64,000 nucleotides of DNA from the NCBI GenBank assembly GCA_964407695.1, contig CAYOWQ010000013.1, positions 1-64,000 of the forward strand, given 5' to 3'. The notes under the pieces are model-generated. The model saw only the letters and a list, made by a program, of their open reading frames with translations, made no database searches and was not told the origin of the DNA. The stretch is from CAYOWQ01 sp964407695 (GTDB lineage: Bacteria > Planctomycetota > Phycisphaerae > Phycisphaerales > SM1A02). This document shows, in pieces, positions 11,103-20,627 of the stretch (position 1 is its first letter; each line of letters begins with the position of its first letter). Position numbers and translations under genes: made by a program.

Positions 11103-11942
11103 CTACTGCTTGAGCCTCGCCTTCATGATGCGAATTGCCTCGCGGCTTGAATCAATGAGGATGGCGTTTCGACCCAGGGCCAGCGCCGAAGCGCCGGTGG
11201 TGCCGCTTCCGGCAAAGAAATCGAGCACCGTGTCGCCGGGTTCGGAGTGCACATTGACGATGCGATCAAGGATGGCTCGCGGCTTCTGCGTGGGGTAGCC
11301 GGTCTTCTCCTTGCTTGTCGTGGGGACAATCGTGTTCCACCAGACATCGGTGGGTGTCTTGCCGCGGGCAGCCTTCTCGGGAGTGACCAGATTCGGCGCC
11401 ATGTAGGGAATTCGATCGATGGCCTCGTAGCGATAGACATAGTTGTCCGGATCGGCGACGTACCAGAGGATCGTGTCATGCTTTCGGGGCCAGCGACGGC
11501 GGGCTCGCCCACCGTAGTCGTAGGCCCAGATGATCTCGTTCATGAAGTGGTCGCGGCCGAGCATGGCGTCGAGGGCGACCTTGACGTAATGAGACTCGCG
11601 ATCATCGAGGTGCACGAAGATTGAGCCATCGGCCGCGAGGCAGCGCAGCCCCGCCTCAATGCGGGGCAGCAGAAACGCCAGATAGTCGTTGAACGTGTCG
11701 GCGTATGCAGGGCTGGAAACGGCTCCCACCGAATACCGACGCCCGTGAAACCCGTGGCGCGTGCCGGACTCGTCCGACCGAACCACCATGCGCTGCCGCC
11801 GTTGGATTCGACCGGTATTGAACGGCGGGTCAATATAGATCAGTCTCGCAACGCCTCTCGGCAACGTGGTCAGAGCTTGCAGACAATCTCCCCGAAGAAT
11901 CTGGACTGTCGAGCTGCAAGACTCAGCCGATCGACGCGTCAT
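11103..11942 (-). CDS. DNA N6-adenine or N4-cytosine methyltransferase, beta-type motif order
   Basis: 279 residues. Motif IV (YIDPPFNTG, near residue 37) comes before motif I (DFFAGSGTTG, near residue 240), with TQKP just upstream of motif I. This is the circular permutation of the beta class, shared by Mod subunits of type III systems and several orphan methylases. No restriction subunit or helicase is nearby, so it looks like an orphan. Its ATG overlaps the stop of the upstream S9 peptidase gene as ATGA, so translation is probably coupled to that unrelated secreted enzyme. Target sequence cannot be predicted. Confidence 0.88.
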   Translation of the reverse strand: MTRRSAESCSSTVQILRGDCLQALTTLPRGVARLIYIDPPFNTGRIQRRQRMVVRSDESGTRHGFHGRRYSVGAVSSPAYADTFNDYLAFLLPRIEAGLRCLAADGSIFVHLDDRESHYVKVALDAMLGRDHFMNEIIWAYDYGGRARRRWPRKHDTILWYVADPDNYVYRYEAIDRIPYMAPNLVTPEKAARGKTPTDVWWNTIVPTTSKEKTGYPTQKPRAILDRIVNVHSEPGDTVLDFFAGSGTTGASALALGRNAILIDSSREAIRIMKARLKQ

Positions 11943-14086
11943 TGCGAAGAGAAACGCTGGAAGAATTCCCGAATTCTCAAGAGCCGGTCGACGCGCTGGC
12001 GCGGGTCGCCGGAACGGGGCAATCCATGGTCCGCTCCGGGATAGACCACAAGTTCGACTGGTTTGTTGAGGACCTTCAGCGTCCGAAACAGCGTCTCGGA
12101 CTGACCCGCGCCAACCACGGTGTCCGCGCCGGCTTCGATCAGGAGCAGTGGAGTCTGAATGCGCCGGGCATCGCCAAGCGGACTGTTGCGATCAATGATG
12201 GACCGACTATTGCGATCAAACGGGAGGACACCCATCCACTGCTCAACCATTCGCCACGAATCACCGTTGCCGAAAAAGCTCAGGAGGTCGTAGACACCGC
12301 GTTCCGCAACGGCGGCCTTGAACCGATTGTCATGGGCGACGATCCATGCCGTCAGAAAGCCGCCATAGGAGCCACCCATGATGAATTGGCGATTGGGATC
12401 GACCCAGTCGAGCACGAGGGCGTGGTCGAGGGCGGCGAGAACGTCTCCACCCGGGCCCTCACCCCAATCCTGGCGATTCGCACGCTGAAACGCTTCACCA
12501 TACCCACCGGAGCCGCGAGGATTGCAATAGACGATTCCGTAGCCGGAGGCCGCGAAATACTGCTGCTCAAACCAGATGGTCGGCTCGCCAGGGCCCCACA
12601 TTGCGGACGGCCCGCCATGGATCTGAACGACGACCGGGTACCGTGTGGCGCCAGTCTGCCGAAGAGGGGGAAGAACCCAACTCTGAACTCGGCGGCCGTC
12701 GGGGCGAGAGATCCACGACTCAACGGGGAAGCTGATCGAACGTTCGGCCACCCAGGGATTCGGATCGAAGAGCAGACGTTCTCCGGAAAGATCGCGGAGA
12801 ATCACTGAGTTCGGGCGGGCAATGGATGATTCGACGTACACGAGGGCCGAAGCGCCGGCATCAAAAGATCCTACGGTGATAGGCAGCTGATCGCGCCCCT
12901 TCGCAACAACCGCGGGAGTGGTCATCCCTGGTGCGAGGTTGAAAAGCGCAGTTGCACCCTCGTGCGAGGCGGTGAAATACAGGCCGGCGCCCGTGCTGCT
13001 CCAGGCAAAGTCACGAACGGACAGATCCATGCGCTCCCCCGCAATGAGCGGCGAAGTTCCATCGGCCGCGGCCAACCCCAGTTGAACCAACCTGAAGGCC
13101 GGCTCATCAATGGCCAGCGACAAAAACGCGAGCGTCGACCCATCCCGACTGAATCGCGGACGGGTCAGACGACGGCCCTCCACGGCCACGAGCGGCCGAT
13201 CATCGGAGCCATCAACGGCCACCGATCGAATCGACCGTTCGAGCGAGCGATCAGGATTCACCCCATCCGACGATACCGAGTAGGCGATGCGACGCGAGTC
13301 GGGGGTAAAGACCGGATCGGCGCAATCGGCAAACCGGTTTGTGACCCGGCGGACACTGTTTTCGGTCTCGATGCCGACCACGAGAATCTGAGAGAATTCA
13401 CGCGGCGATCGGCGCGACGTGTTGCTCACATCCGTTGATACCCGAGCCACTCCTTTGACAGCATTTCTCTCCAGCCAGGCGCGGATTTCGGCGTCATCAC
13501 CCACCAGGTTGGGACTGTCGTTTGCGATGTCACCCCATGTTCGCAGGGGTCGCTCATGGTCGTAGTCGGGAGCCCCCGAGAGCGATACCGCCTCAACCGG
13601 GACTGTCGTTGCAATGGACTTCCCGTCAGGCGACCACACCGGTCTGCCGGCGCCGTTCGGAAAGGTCGCGAGAATCCGACTCTCTCCGCCGCGCAGACTC
13701 ACGAGTCGAAGTTCCTGATAGCCGGATGGAGTCTTTGTCTCCGCAGGGTGGCGGAGGAATGCCAATTGTCGACCGTCGGGTGATACCGAGGCGTTGGAAT
13801 CGACATTCGCGCCGAAGGTGAGTTGGAGCGGCGAACTCTCCGGCCGGGTCAGGTCGATTTGAAACAGGTGGCCGCGAACTTGCCAATTCTCTTCATCGCT
13901 GAGCCCGTCACCGGTGTCGAAGGATTGAACCGTGATGATTGCCGAGGAGCCATCATCGGCGACATCGACCTGGGTCACCGTCCGAAGCAGGAAGAAATCG
14001 GCAATCTCGATCGGCCGCGTGGCGGCGGCAGCGCTCGCCTGAACAGCGACCACAACCATCGCCGCAACGCACTGGAGCGTACTCAT
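11939..14086 (-). CDS. secreted S9 family peptidase (prolyl oligopeptidase type)
   Basis: 715 residues with a signal peptide (VAAMVVVAVQASAAAA, cleavage near residue 22), a beta-propeller with WSPDGK and FSRDGS blade motifs, and a C-terminal alpha/beta hydrolase. Catalytic residues are visible: Ser in GGSYGGF (near 571), Asp in GADTVV (near 653) and His in GADHGLP (near 684), with the HGGP oxyanion segment. This is the layout of acylaminoacyl or dipeptidyl peptidases that digest imported or periplasmic peptides. It lies between trxA and the methyltransferase gene on the same strand. Confidence 0.93.
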   Translation of the reverse strand: MSTLQCVAAMVVVAVQASAAAATRPIEIADFFLLRTVTQVDVADDGSSAIITVQSFDTGDGLSDEENWQVRGHLFQIDLTRPESSPLQLTFGANVDSNASVSPDGRQLAFLRHPAETKTPSGYQELRLVSLRGGESRILATFPNGAGRPVWSPDGKSIATTVPVEAVSLSGAPDYDHERPLRTWGDIANDSPNLVGDDAEIRAWLERNAVKGVARVSTDVSNTSRRSPREFSQILVVGIETENSVRRVTNRFADCADPVFTPDSRRIAYSVSSDGVNPDRSLERSIRSVAVDGSDDRPLVAVEGRRLTRPRFSRDGSTLAFLSLAIDEPAFRLVQLGLAAADGTSPLIAGERMDLSVRDFAWSSTGAGLYFTASHEGATALFNLAPGMTTPAVVAKGRDQLPITVGSFDAGASALVYVESSIARPNSVILRDLSGERLLFDPNPWVAERSISFPVESWISRPDGRRVQSWVLPPLRQTGATRYPVVVQIHGGPSAMWGPGEPTIWFEQQYFAASGYGIVYCNPRGSGGYGEAFQRANRQDWGEGPGGDVLAALDHALVLDWVDPNRQFIMGGSYGGFLTAWIVAHDNRFKAAVAERGVYDLLSFFGNGDSWRMVEQWMGVLPFDRNSRSIIDRNSPLGDARRIQTPLLLIEAGADTVVGAGQSETLFRTLKVLNKPVELVVYPGADHGLPRSGDPRQRVDRLLRIREFFQRFSSQ

Positions 14087-14149
14087 GCTGCGATCATATC
14101 GGTTGGCGGGAGACCGCGCAAAGCCATCAGGTGATTTGTGGTCGGCGGA

Positions 14150-14482
14150 TCAGGCGGCGGCTTCGTCGAGCGCTTTCTTGAACTCGGCCTTGTTGGTCAA
14201 GCCGACCCATTTCTTGGCAAGTTGCCCGCCCTTGAAGAGCATGACCGTGGGAATCGCGGTGATGCCGTACTTGACGGCTGTTCCGTGATTGGCGTCGGTA
14301 TCCATCTTGCCGATCTTGGCCTTGCCGTTGTATTCGGTGGCCAACTCGTTGATTGTCGGGGTCAGCATGCGGCAGGGCATGCACCATTCGGCCCAGAAGT
14401 CCACGATGACCGGGACGTCGGATTTGAGGACCTCGGAGTCAAAGTTTGCGTCGGTAAATTCCATGACGGCGTTACTGGCCAT
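14150..14482 (-). CDS. trxA: thioredoxin with an unusual WCMPC active site
   Basis: 110 residues, standard thioredoxin length, with VIVDFWAEWCMPCRM, the cis-proline segment AIPTVMLFKGG and a C-terminal helix. The active site is C-M-P-C instead of the usual C-G-P-C. The rest of the fold is typical of cytoplasmic TrxA, and there is no signal peptide. GGAGG stands eight bases before the ATG. It lies between the Tricorn-like gene and the S9 peptidase gene on the same strand with 63-base gaps on both sides. Confidence 0.93.
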   Translation of the reverse strand: MASNAVMEFTDANFDSEVLKSDVPVIVDFWAEWCMPCRMLTPTINELATEYNGKAKIGKMDTDANHGTAVKYGITAIPTVMLFKGGQLAKKWVGLTNKAEFKKALDEAAA

Positions 14483-14545
14483 TGCGTTCCTCCATCAATC
14501 AGGTTGGATGCAATCCTAGCCGACCGGTTACGAAGGGCAATTCGC

Positions 14546-17500
14546 CTATTGATCCTGGGGGGCAATGCCCATTCCGCGACGATCGGGATAGGCTGGTCGC
14601 GCGGGAGGACGGTACGGATGGGCCGTGATTTCGTCGAGCATAAGCCCGATCGCAACATCGAGTTGAGGGTCGCCGCCCGCGACCATCTTGGAAGGATCGT
14701 CGACAACCTTGAGATCGGGGTCCACGCCATGGCCCTCGATGCCCCAGGTTCCGTCGTTTTCATAGAACGCAAAGACAGGAACGGATATCGAGGCGCCGTC
14801 CATGAGCGGAGGGTTTCCAGTAATGCCGACGAGCCCGCCCCACGTCCGCATCCCGATCAACTTGCCGAGACCGGCTTGCCGGAAGTAATGCGGGAATGCG
14901 TCGCCGCCAGAGCCCGCAAGGCCGTTGATCAGCATGCACTTCGGCCCTTGATGTGAATCGGGAGGCCATCGCCAATCGTTTCCGTCACGCCGAGCCCAGT
15001 AGTTGGTGACCGGCCGGTTCAGAAGTTCTATGAAGCGGGTCGGTATCTGGCCGCCACCGTTCCAGCGCTCGTCGATGATGAGGGCATCGCGGTCGATCTG
15101 CGATTGGAACTGGCGGACCAGGTTGTTCTGTCCATTGACCCCGGTGTCCGGCACATAGATATATCCGACGCGACCGCCGGTCTTCTCTTCAACGTATTTT
15201 CGATTGTGTTCGATCCAGGCCCGGAATCGGAGGTTGGCCTCGGAGTCAAGCGGCTCGACCACCACGTCTCGAGCGTCACCATCCAGAACTGGTTTGTCGG
15301 AGACGGTGAGCGTGATCGCACGGCCGACCTGGCCGACGAACGCCGCCCAAGGATCCTTCGCGGTGTCCAGTTTGACGCCGTTCACCGCCAGCAGGTAGTC
15401 CCCCACCTTGACCTTGATTCCGGGTTGCGACAATGGACCGCGAGCATCGAGGTCCCACGGACCACCTTCAAGAATTCGACTGATCCGGTATGCGACGGCC
15501 GTCCCATCTTCACCGGCGGGCCCGAGCTCAAAATCCGCGCCAAGGAGACCGACGCCGAGCGAGGGCTGAGACTCAAACGTCGGGTGGTTGTAGTACGCAT
15601 GACCGACGTTGAGCTCGGAAATCATTTCGCTGATGACGTAGCCGACGTCATCGCGGCTGGCACAATGATCCACGAGGTCGCCGTATCGCTTGAGCATTCC
15701 CTTCCAGTCGACACCGTGCATGTTGGGGTCGTAGAAGTAGTCGCGCATCAGTCGCCATGCATCCGTGACGATCTGTCGCCATTCATCCTTGGGATCCACC
15801 GAGACCAGCAGATCGGAGAACGGAACATCCTTGGCAGACGCGCCGGCCGAAGCATTGATGATTTTGGGGGCTCCTCCCAGGAGGAGCAGCTTCTTCCCAT
15901 CGGCCGACATGACGAAATTCTGCGCGGAAGAGATCAACTTCTCCTCCTTCTTCTCGTCGGACGGATCAAAGATCTTGATTCCCGCGGCAACATTCGATTG
16001 CCGTGCGCCCTGTCGACCGAACACAAGGTGATTGGCGTCGTTCACCGCAAGATGAAAGAACGCGCCGCTCTCCACGGGAAGAATGATGCTTCGATGTTCG
16101 AATCCATCGAGGTCGATCTTGACTTCCTTGGGCGGTTCCTTGGTCGCGCTGTCGGGCTGGGAAGTCGATGATGGTGAACGAGTCACCGTGAAGGTCGCCA
16201 CCTGCCCTTGCCAGTGCACTTCGCCCTTGAGCGTGGAACCTTCCAGGGTTGCCTCGACGGTGACCTCAATTTTCTGAGGATCCATTCCCTTGCAGGACAG
16301 CTTTCCTGATTCAGGATCGAACGAACCGGACGTGATGGTGACGACGCCAATGACTGCCCGAATCGATCCGGTGACGGAGCGATCGGCAGTCATCGTCAAC
16401 TCGAAAGTGACCTCCAGCGACGTGTTGGTGCCCTGATCCGTCGCAGAGCCTGTCCAGGTTCCGCTCAAAGGGTCCGCCGGCTGCGTTTCCGGGGCGGTGT
16501 CGGGCTTTGTTGATGCCGCTGCAGGGTCATCCTTCTTCCACGTCACCTCATCTGATTTCGGAGCAAACGGCGAGGGCAAATCGGCCCGAAGCGGCGTGAC
16601 AATCAACTGCTCGCTGTCGGTATAGATAAACGTGGTGCCGAAATCCTCATAGTCCGGCGCGAAGGATCGATTGCTCTTGTAATAGATGTACTCGCCTTTG
16701 CGGTCGAACACCGGCTGGGAATCATTGAACATCCCGCTGGTCACCTGCGTCGGCTTCTCATCGCCGATTCGATAAAGGAAGATTGCCGCGCGAGGAACGC
16801 CGTCGAGCGAGCGCTCGTAGGTGATCCAACGGCTGTCACTCGACCAACTCACGAACGCCGAGCGGTTGGCCCAGGGATCCTGATCAATTTTCCTGGTGAC
16901 GTCGCCTTCGAGGGTATGAAGATAGATCGCCCCGGACTTGTCTGAGAACACCAGATTCTTGGAGTCAGGCGACCATGTGGGCTCGAATCTGAAGGGGATC
17001 GGATCGCCGGCCGGCGCGGTCGTCAGGCGACGAGGCGCCTCCTTCCCGTCTGACTGCGTCACATACAGTTCGTACTCACCACTCTCATCCGAGAAATAGG
17101 CGATCCAGCGCCCATCCGGACTCCACGCCGGGTATCGCTCGTACACGCCATCCGAATGGGTCAGATTCCGCGGCGAGCCGTGTTCTGCCGGCACGGTCCA
17201 GATGTCGCCTCGAGCTTCGACCACCGCGCGGACACCCGTTGGTGACAAGTCCCAGTCACGGGAGGTCTTTGAAGCATCCACCAATTGCGGGCGAAGTCGC
17301 GGCCGATCCCCCGGAATGGTGATCTCCACCTCACTGACACCGCCCGTGGTGACATCAAGCGTCATCAGGCTTGAACCATATTGAAACACAATCATCCCCG
17401 TTCCCTTCGGACCGGGACCGATCGAGGGCCACTTGACGTCGTATTCAGACAGAGCCGTCACCTGAGTTCGATTTCCCGAGGCCAGGTCATACCGCCAGAT

Positions 17501-18199
17501 ATTGAGACGATGCTCCGCCCCTTCGTCTGACAGGTAATAGAGCGTCTGTCCGTTCCACATGGGAAGCGTGTCGGTGCCTTCCCAATCCGTGGCCAGCCTC
17601 GCCTCATTCGTCTTCAGATTGAACAGCCAGATATCTGTGGCCATGCCGCCGCGATATCGTTTCCATGTGCGGAAATCGGTGGTGTGCGGGGTATATGCCA
17701 GCCATGTTGCGTCGGGACTGATCGCGGCCATGGCGCCATACGGGACGGGAAGTTGCTTCGGAAGACCGCCGGTCGGCGCCACTTGAAACAACTGAGATTG
17801 TCGCTGAAGGCCGGCAAGGCCGTTACTGAAGAACAGCAATTGTCCGTCAGGCGTCCAATCGCAAAGAACCTCACCCGCCGGGTGATGCGTGACCCGCACC
17901 GCTTCACCGCCGGCAATGGGTAGGACATAGAGATCGCGATTGCCGTCATAGTTGCCGACGAATGCCAGATTGGCTCCGTCCGGACTGAACTTCGGAAACA
18001 ATTCACCTCCCGGCGGGCTGGCCAGAAGCGTGGCGGTCCCGCCTGTCACCGGCGCCAGCCACACATCGTTGGCGTAGATGAACACGATTTGATCGCGCCC
18101 CACGTCGGGAAATCGAAGCATCAGCGCGTCCGGCGCGGAATCGGCCATCGCCACGGAAGGAAGAATCAGGCCAACGGCAACAATCGTTCGAATCTTCAT
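14546..18199 (-). CDS. Tricorn-like S41 family protease, secreted
   Basis: 1217 residues with a signal peptide (TIVAVGLILPSVAMA). Residues about 25-500 are two beta-propellers with repeated FSPDG, WTPDG and WSPDS motifs. A C1-type helical part and a PDZ domain (near 895-985) follow, then the S41 catalytic core with nucleophile Ser in NGLAGSGGDAF (near 1093), His in NVGHAYY (near 865) and Glu in GIEGHGVDPD (near 1153). Tricorn degrades peptides released by larger proteases. An extra lipocalin-like beta-rich segment (near 550-660, starting SGTWTG) interrupts the usual architecture between the propellers and the core. GGAG precedes the ATG by nine bases. Confidence 0.9.
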   Translation of the reverse strand: MKIRTIVAVGLILPSVAMADSAPDALMLRFPDVGRDQIVFIYANDVWLAPVTGGTATLLASPPGGELFPKFSPDGANLAFVGNYDGNRDLYVLPIAGGEAVRVTHHPAGEVLCDWTPDGQLLFFSNGLAGLQRQSQLFQVAPTGGLPKQLPVPYGAMAAISPDATWLAYTPHTTDFRTWKRYRGGMATDIWLFNLKTNEARLATDWEGTDTLPMWNGQTLYYLSDEGAEHRLNIWRYDLASGNRTQVTALSEYDVKWPSIGPGPKGTGMIVFQYGSSLMTLDVTTGGVSEVEITIPGDRPRLRPQLVDASKTSRDWDLSPTGVRAVVEARGDIWTVPAEHGSPRNLTHSDGVYERYPAWSPDGRWIAYFSDESGEYELYVTQSDGKEAPRRLTTAPAGDPIPFRFEPTWSPDSKNLVFSDKSGAIYLHTLEGDVTRKIDQDPWANRSAFVSWSSDSRWITYERSLDGVPRAAIFLYRIGDEKPTQVTSGMFNDSQPVFDRKGEYIYYKSNRSFAPDYEDFGTTFIYTDSEQLIVTPLRADLPSPFAPKSDEVTWKKDDPAAASTKPDTAPETQPADPLSGTWTGSATDQGTNTSLEVTFELTMTADRSVTGSIRAVIGVVTITSGSFDPESGKLSCKGMDPQKIEVTVEATLEGSTLKGEVHWQGQVATFTVTRSPSSTSQPDSATKEPPKEVKIDLDGFEHRSIILPVESGAFFHLAVNDANHLVFGRQGARQSNVAAGIKIFDPSDEKKEEKLISSAQNFVMSADGKKLLLLGGAPKIINASAGASAKDVPFSDLLVSVDPKDEWRQIVTDAWRLMRDYFYDPNMHGVDWKGMLKRYGDLVDHCASRDDVGYVISEMISELNVGHAYYNHPTFESQPSLGVGLLGADFELGPAGEDGTAVAYRISRILEGGPWDLDARGPLSQPGIKVKVGDYLLAVNGVKLDTAKDPWAAFVGQVGRAITLTVSDKPVLDGDARDVVVEPLDSEANLRFRAWIEHNRKYVEEKTGGRVGYIYVPDTGVNGQNNLVRQFQSQIDRDALIIDERWNGGGQIPTRFIELLNRPVTNYWARRDGNDWRWPPDSHQGPKCMLINGLAGSGGDAFPHYFRQAGLGKLIGMRTWGGLVGITGNPPLMDGASISVPVFAFYENDGTWGIEGHGVDPDLKVVDDPSKMVAGGDPQLDVAIGLMLDEITAHPYRPPARPAYPDRRGMGIAPQDQ

Positions 18200-18329
18200 T
18201 CAAGTAACTCCAAGGCACTTTCAGGGTTCCCAGTGTATGTGGAAATCGCCCGCGGATGCATCGCCGGCGGGATGTCTTCGGCGAATCTTCCCGCCCAAGC
18301 TTGACGCACGATCCCGGTGACGTATTCTG

Positions 18330-18600
18330 ATGTCTGGCTGAAGGTGTCTTCTTCGTCATCCTTGACGAAGGCCCTTTCGATTCACTGTGGTGGTGATCGA
18401 GAGGAGGGAAGGTGGTGAGAATCCACCGCGGACGCGCCGCCGTGACGGGTGCCGGTAGAGAGCATCGCTTTCGCCCGGCAGAAACGACCCATGTTGCCAC
18501 TGCCGCCCTGATCCCAATCGAATCGGGGTGGTGGGAAGGCGGGTCGGAATTCGCCCGAAGCCGGAAGACCTGCCGCAGCCGACGTCGTTGCCCTCGCGTC
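18330..18600 (+). ncRNA. cobalamin (adenosylcobalamin) riboswitch
   Basis: Several conserved blocks of the B12 riboswitch occur in the right order on the plus strand: GGTGGTGAGAATCCACC (18411-18427, a hairpin with the conserved loop), GCGGAC with GCCGCCGTGACGG, GCCACTG (18496-18502), GGGAAGGC (18533-18540), and the B12 box AAGCCGGAAGACCTGCC (18558-18574). Spacing is normal for the class. The outer ends are approximate because stem P1 was not resolved. It lies about 140 bases before the dockerin protein start. Small hairpins at 18677-18697 and 18706-18726 lie between it and the ribosome-binding site and may form the expression platform. Confidence 0.9.
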
Positions 18601-18742
18601 ATAGGGCCGAGCGATGCGTGCCGGTCAGTTCCCGCCGGTACCGCCATTGCAAGGTCGCAGATGCGTGGGTTCACCTGTTCGGTGTTTACCGCCGAACGCG
18701 GGAGCCGTTCCGCGCGAATCGGAACGAAAAACTGGAGTCGAC

Positions 18743-19660
18743 ATGAAGTTTTCCTTCTGTTCAATCGGTGGGTGTGCGATGGTTCTCTCGGCAGCGGCGC
18801 TCGCCGGCGTTGACCCGTTCGCGGATTCCGTTCTCAGCTACGAACCCGGTCGGGATGCCGCTTCGGGGTATGACAACCCATCGGTGGCTTTGGGTTCGCC
18901 GGAACGGCTGACCGGCGACGGATCGATCTTCCAATCGGTGGTGTCGTGCTTCAGCTCGCCCTATCTCCCCGATGAAATCGTGACGATTGGTCTTGGCGGC
19001 CATTGCGCTGTGAAGTTCGACGAGGCTGTCGAGGATGACCCATCCAACCCGTATGGCATCGACTTCCTGATCTTCGGCAATTCGTTCTTCATTGACCTCG
19101 ACTGGCCGAATGGAGTTGTCGGTGACTTGTTCACCTCGGAGGAACCGATTGTGGAGGTCAGCGACGATGGCAGGACCTGGCATGTCGTCACCGCGGTTCA
19201 TGCATGGGGATTCGCCCCGACGATCGGCTGGCTGGATGCAGGCCCTTACGACTCCGCGGAGGGAGCAACTCCGAGTGATTTCACGCGTCCGATTGCTCCC
19301 GATACCTATCCGACAGACCTGATCGGCCTGTCCTATCCGGAGGTTGTCAAGGCGTATGGCGGCTCGGGAGGCGGCGTCGGCTACGACCTTGCGACGAGCG
19401 GTTTGCGAAGCGCGCAGTATGTCCGCATCAGCGTCGCCGTCGACGCGTCGGGCTACCTGGCAATCGATGCGGTGTCCGACGTGGCCCCAACCGCGATTGT
19501 GGGAGATCTCAACGGTGATGCAGTTGTCAATGGAGCCGATCTGGGCCTGCTCCTGTCGTCGTGGGGAGACTGCGCGGACTGCGACGAGGACTTGAATGGG
19601 GATGGTTTGGTTGATGGAGCAGACCTTGGCCTTCTGCTTGGATCGTGGAGTCTCCGATGA
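18743..19660 (+). CDS. secreted dockerin-repeat protein controlled by a B12 riboswitch
   Basis: 305 residues. A signal peptide (FSIGGCAMVLSAAALAG is its tail end) is followed by a beta-rich domain of about 210 residues (motifs LGSPERLTGDG, GIDFLIFGNSFF, VEVSDDGRTWHVV) that resembles an F5/8 type C or discoidin-like carbohydrate-binding fold. Two dockerin calcium loops end the protein (GDLNGDAVVNGADLGLLL and EDLNGDGLVDGADLGLLL). GGAG stands six bases before the ATG. The gene follows the cobalamin riboswitch and overlaps the next gene as ATGA. A role in B12 capture at the cell surface is an inference from the riboswitch only. Confidence 0.85.
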   Translation: MKFSFCSIGGCAMVLSAAALAGVDPFADSVLSYEPGRDAASGYDNPSVALGSPERLTGDGSIFQSVVSCFSSPYLPDEIVTIGLGGHCAVKFDEAVEDDPSNPYGIDFLIFGNSFFIDLDWPNGVVGDLFTSEEPIVEVSDDGRTWHVVTAVHAWGFAPTIGWLDAGPYDSAEGATPSDFTRPIAPDTYPTDLIGLSYPEVVKAYGGSGGGVGYDLATSGLRSAQYVRISVAVDASGYLAIDAVSDVAPTAIVGDLNGDAVVNGADLGLLLSSWGDCADCDEDLNGDGLVDGADLGLLLGSWSLR

Positions 19661-20526
19661 GCGATGCAATTCGGTCCGGCGTCTGGCCCAGAGGCTCGGA
19701 TTCCGGTGTGTCGGGGCGGAGGCAAGGTCGCCCCGACAGACATTTTCCACGCGGCATGACTCTCCTGGAAGCGCTCGTCGTCATGTCGGCGATCACGGTT
19801 CTCGCCGGCCTGCTGGTGCCGACAGTCTCCAAGTGTGCTTCCTTCGCCCGATCAAATGCATGCTCCAACAACCTGCGGCAGTTGCACAGCGCTGCACTGG
19901 CTTATAGCGCTGCCAATGAGGAGCGGATGCCGCCGGCGGTGCTCTTTCACTCCGAAGGACCCGGTATCAAGACCGTGGCATGGGACTTTGAGCAGGATGC
20001 GAATGGCGATGTGCTGCCCGGACCGGTCCTTGAGCGCATCAGCACGGATGGGCAGGTGTGCCAATGCCCAACCTTCGTCGGCTCGGCCACCTTCGGGGCG
20101 GACCCGTTTACCGGATACAACTACAACACGTCATTCATCGGGACCGAAGGGTCGTATCCAAAAACCGGCCCCGACGGCCAACTCCTCGACGGGTGGAACA
20201 ACGCACGGCTCGGCCTCCCCCCCGGCGCCTTGCGGCGGACCGATTCAACCGCCCTGTTCGGCGACGGCGGCTGGTCCGGCGGGGCCAACAAGTTCATGCG
20301 CAGCCCGATGAACACCGTCGAGAAGAACCTCGGAACAGTCTATGCGGGGGGCCAGGATTTTCGACACGATGGTTGCTGCAACATCGTTCATCTCGACGGG
20401 CATTGCCGAAGCAGCAACCTGGCCCACAAGGGCAAGCTCGCAACACCAGCACTCCTGAAGAGTCCCCTGGGGTGGCCTGAGCACGGTTTTCTATCCAACG
20501 ACGATCGCGCCTACGACCCGCGTTGA
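19657..20526 (+). CDS. prepilin-like protein with H-X9-DG motif
   Basis: 290 residues. A long charged leader precedes a type IV prepilin cleavage site, G before MTLLEALVVMSAITVLAGLL, where the conserved glutamate is at position 5 of the mature protein. The C-terminal part has RHDGCCNIVHLDG, in which a histidine is followed by nine residues and DG, the signature of the H-X9-DG prepilin-processing-associated family abundant in planctomycetes. Such proteins are major or minor pseudopilins of unknown role. The ATG at 19657 overlaps the upstream TGA as ATGA and has GGAG six bases before it, so this is the second gene of the B12-controlled operon. Confidence 0.88.
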   Translation: MSDAIRSGVWPRGSDSGVSGRRQGRPDRHFPRGMTLLEALVVMSAITVLAGLLVPTVSKCASFARSNACSNNLRQLHSAALAYSAANEERMPPAVLFHSEGPGIKTVAWDFEQDANGDVLPGPVLERISTDGQVCQCPTFVGSATFGADPFTGYNYNTSFIGTEGSYPKTGPDGQLLDGWNNARLGLPPGALRRTDSTALFGDGGWSGGANKFMRSPMNTVEKNLGTVYAGGQDFRHDGCCNIVHLDGHCRSSNLAHKGKLATPALLKSPLGWPEHGFLSNDDRAYDPR

Positions 20527-20627
20527 AATCTTCTCATGTCCCAGCGGTGAAGTCGACGAGACACGTCACGAACCTCCCGAGGATTCCCACGTTCTAAAGG
20601 CGTATCGTAGCCTCGGACCACCTCAAC

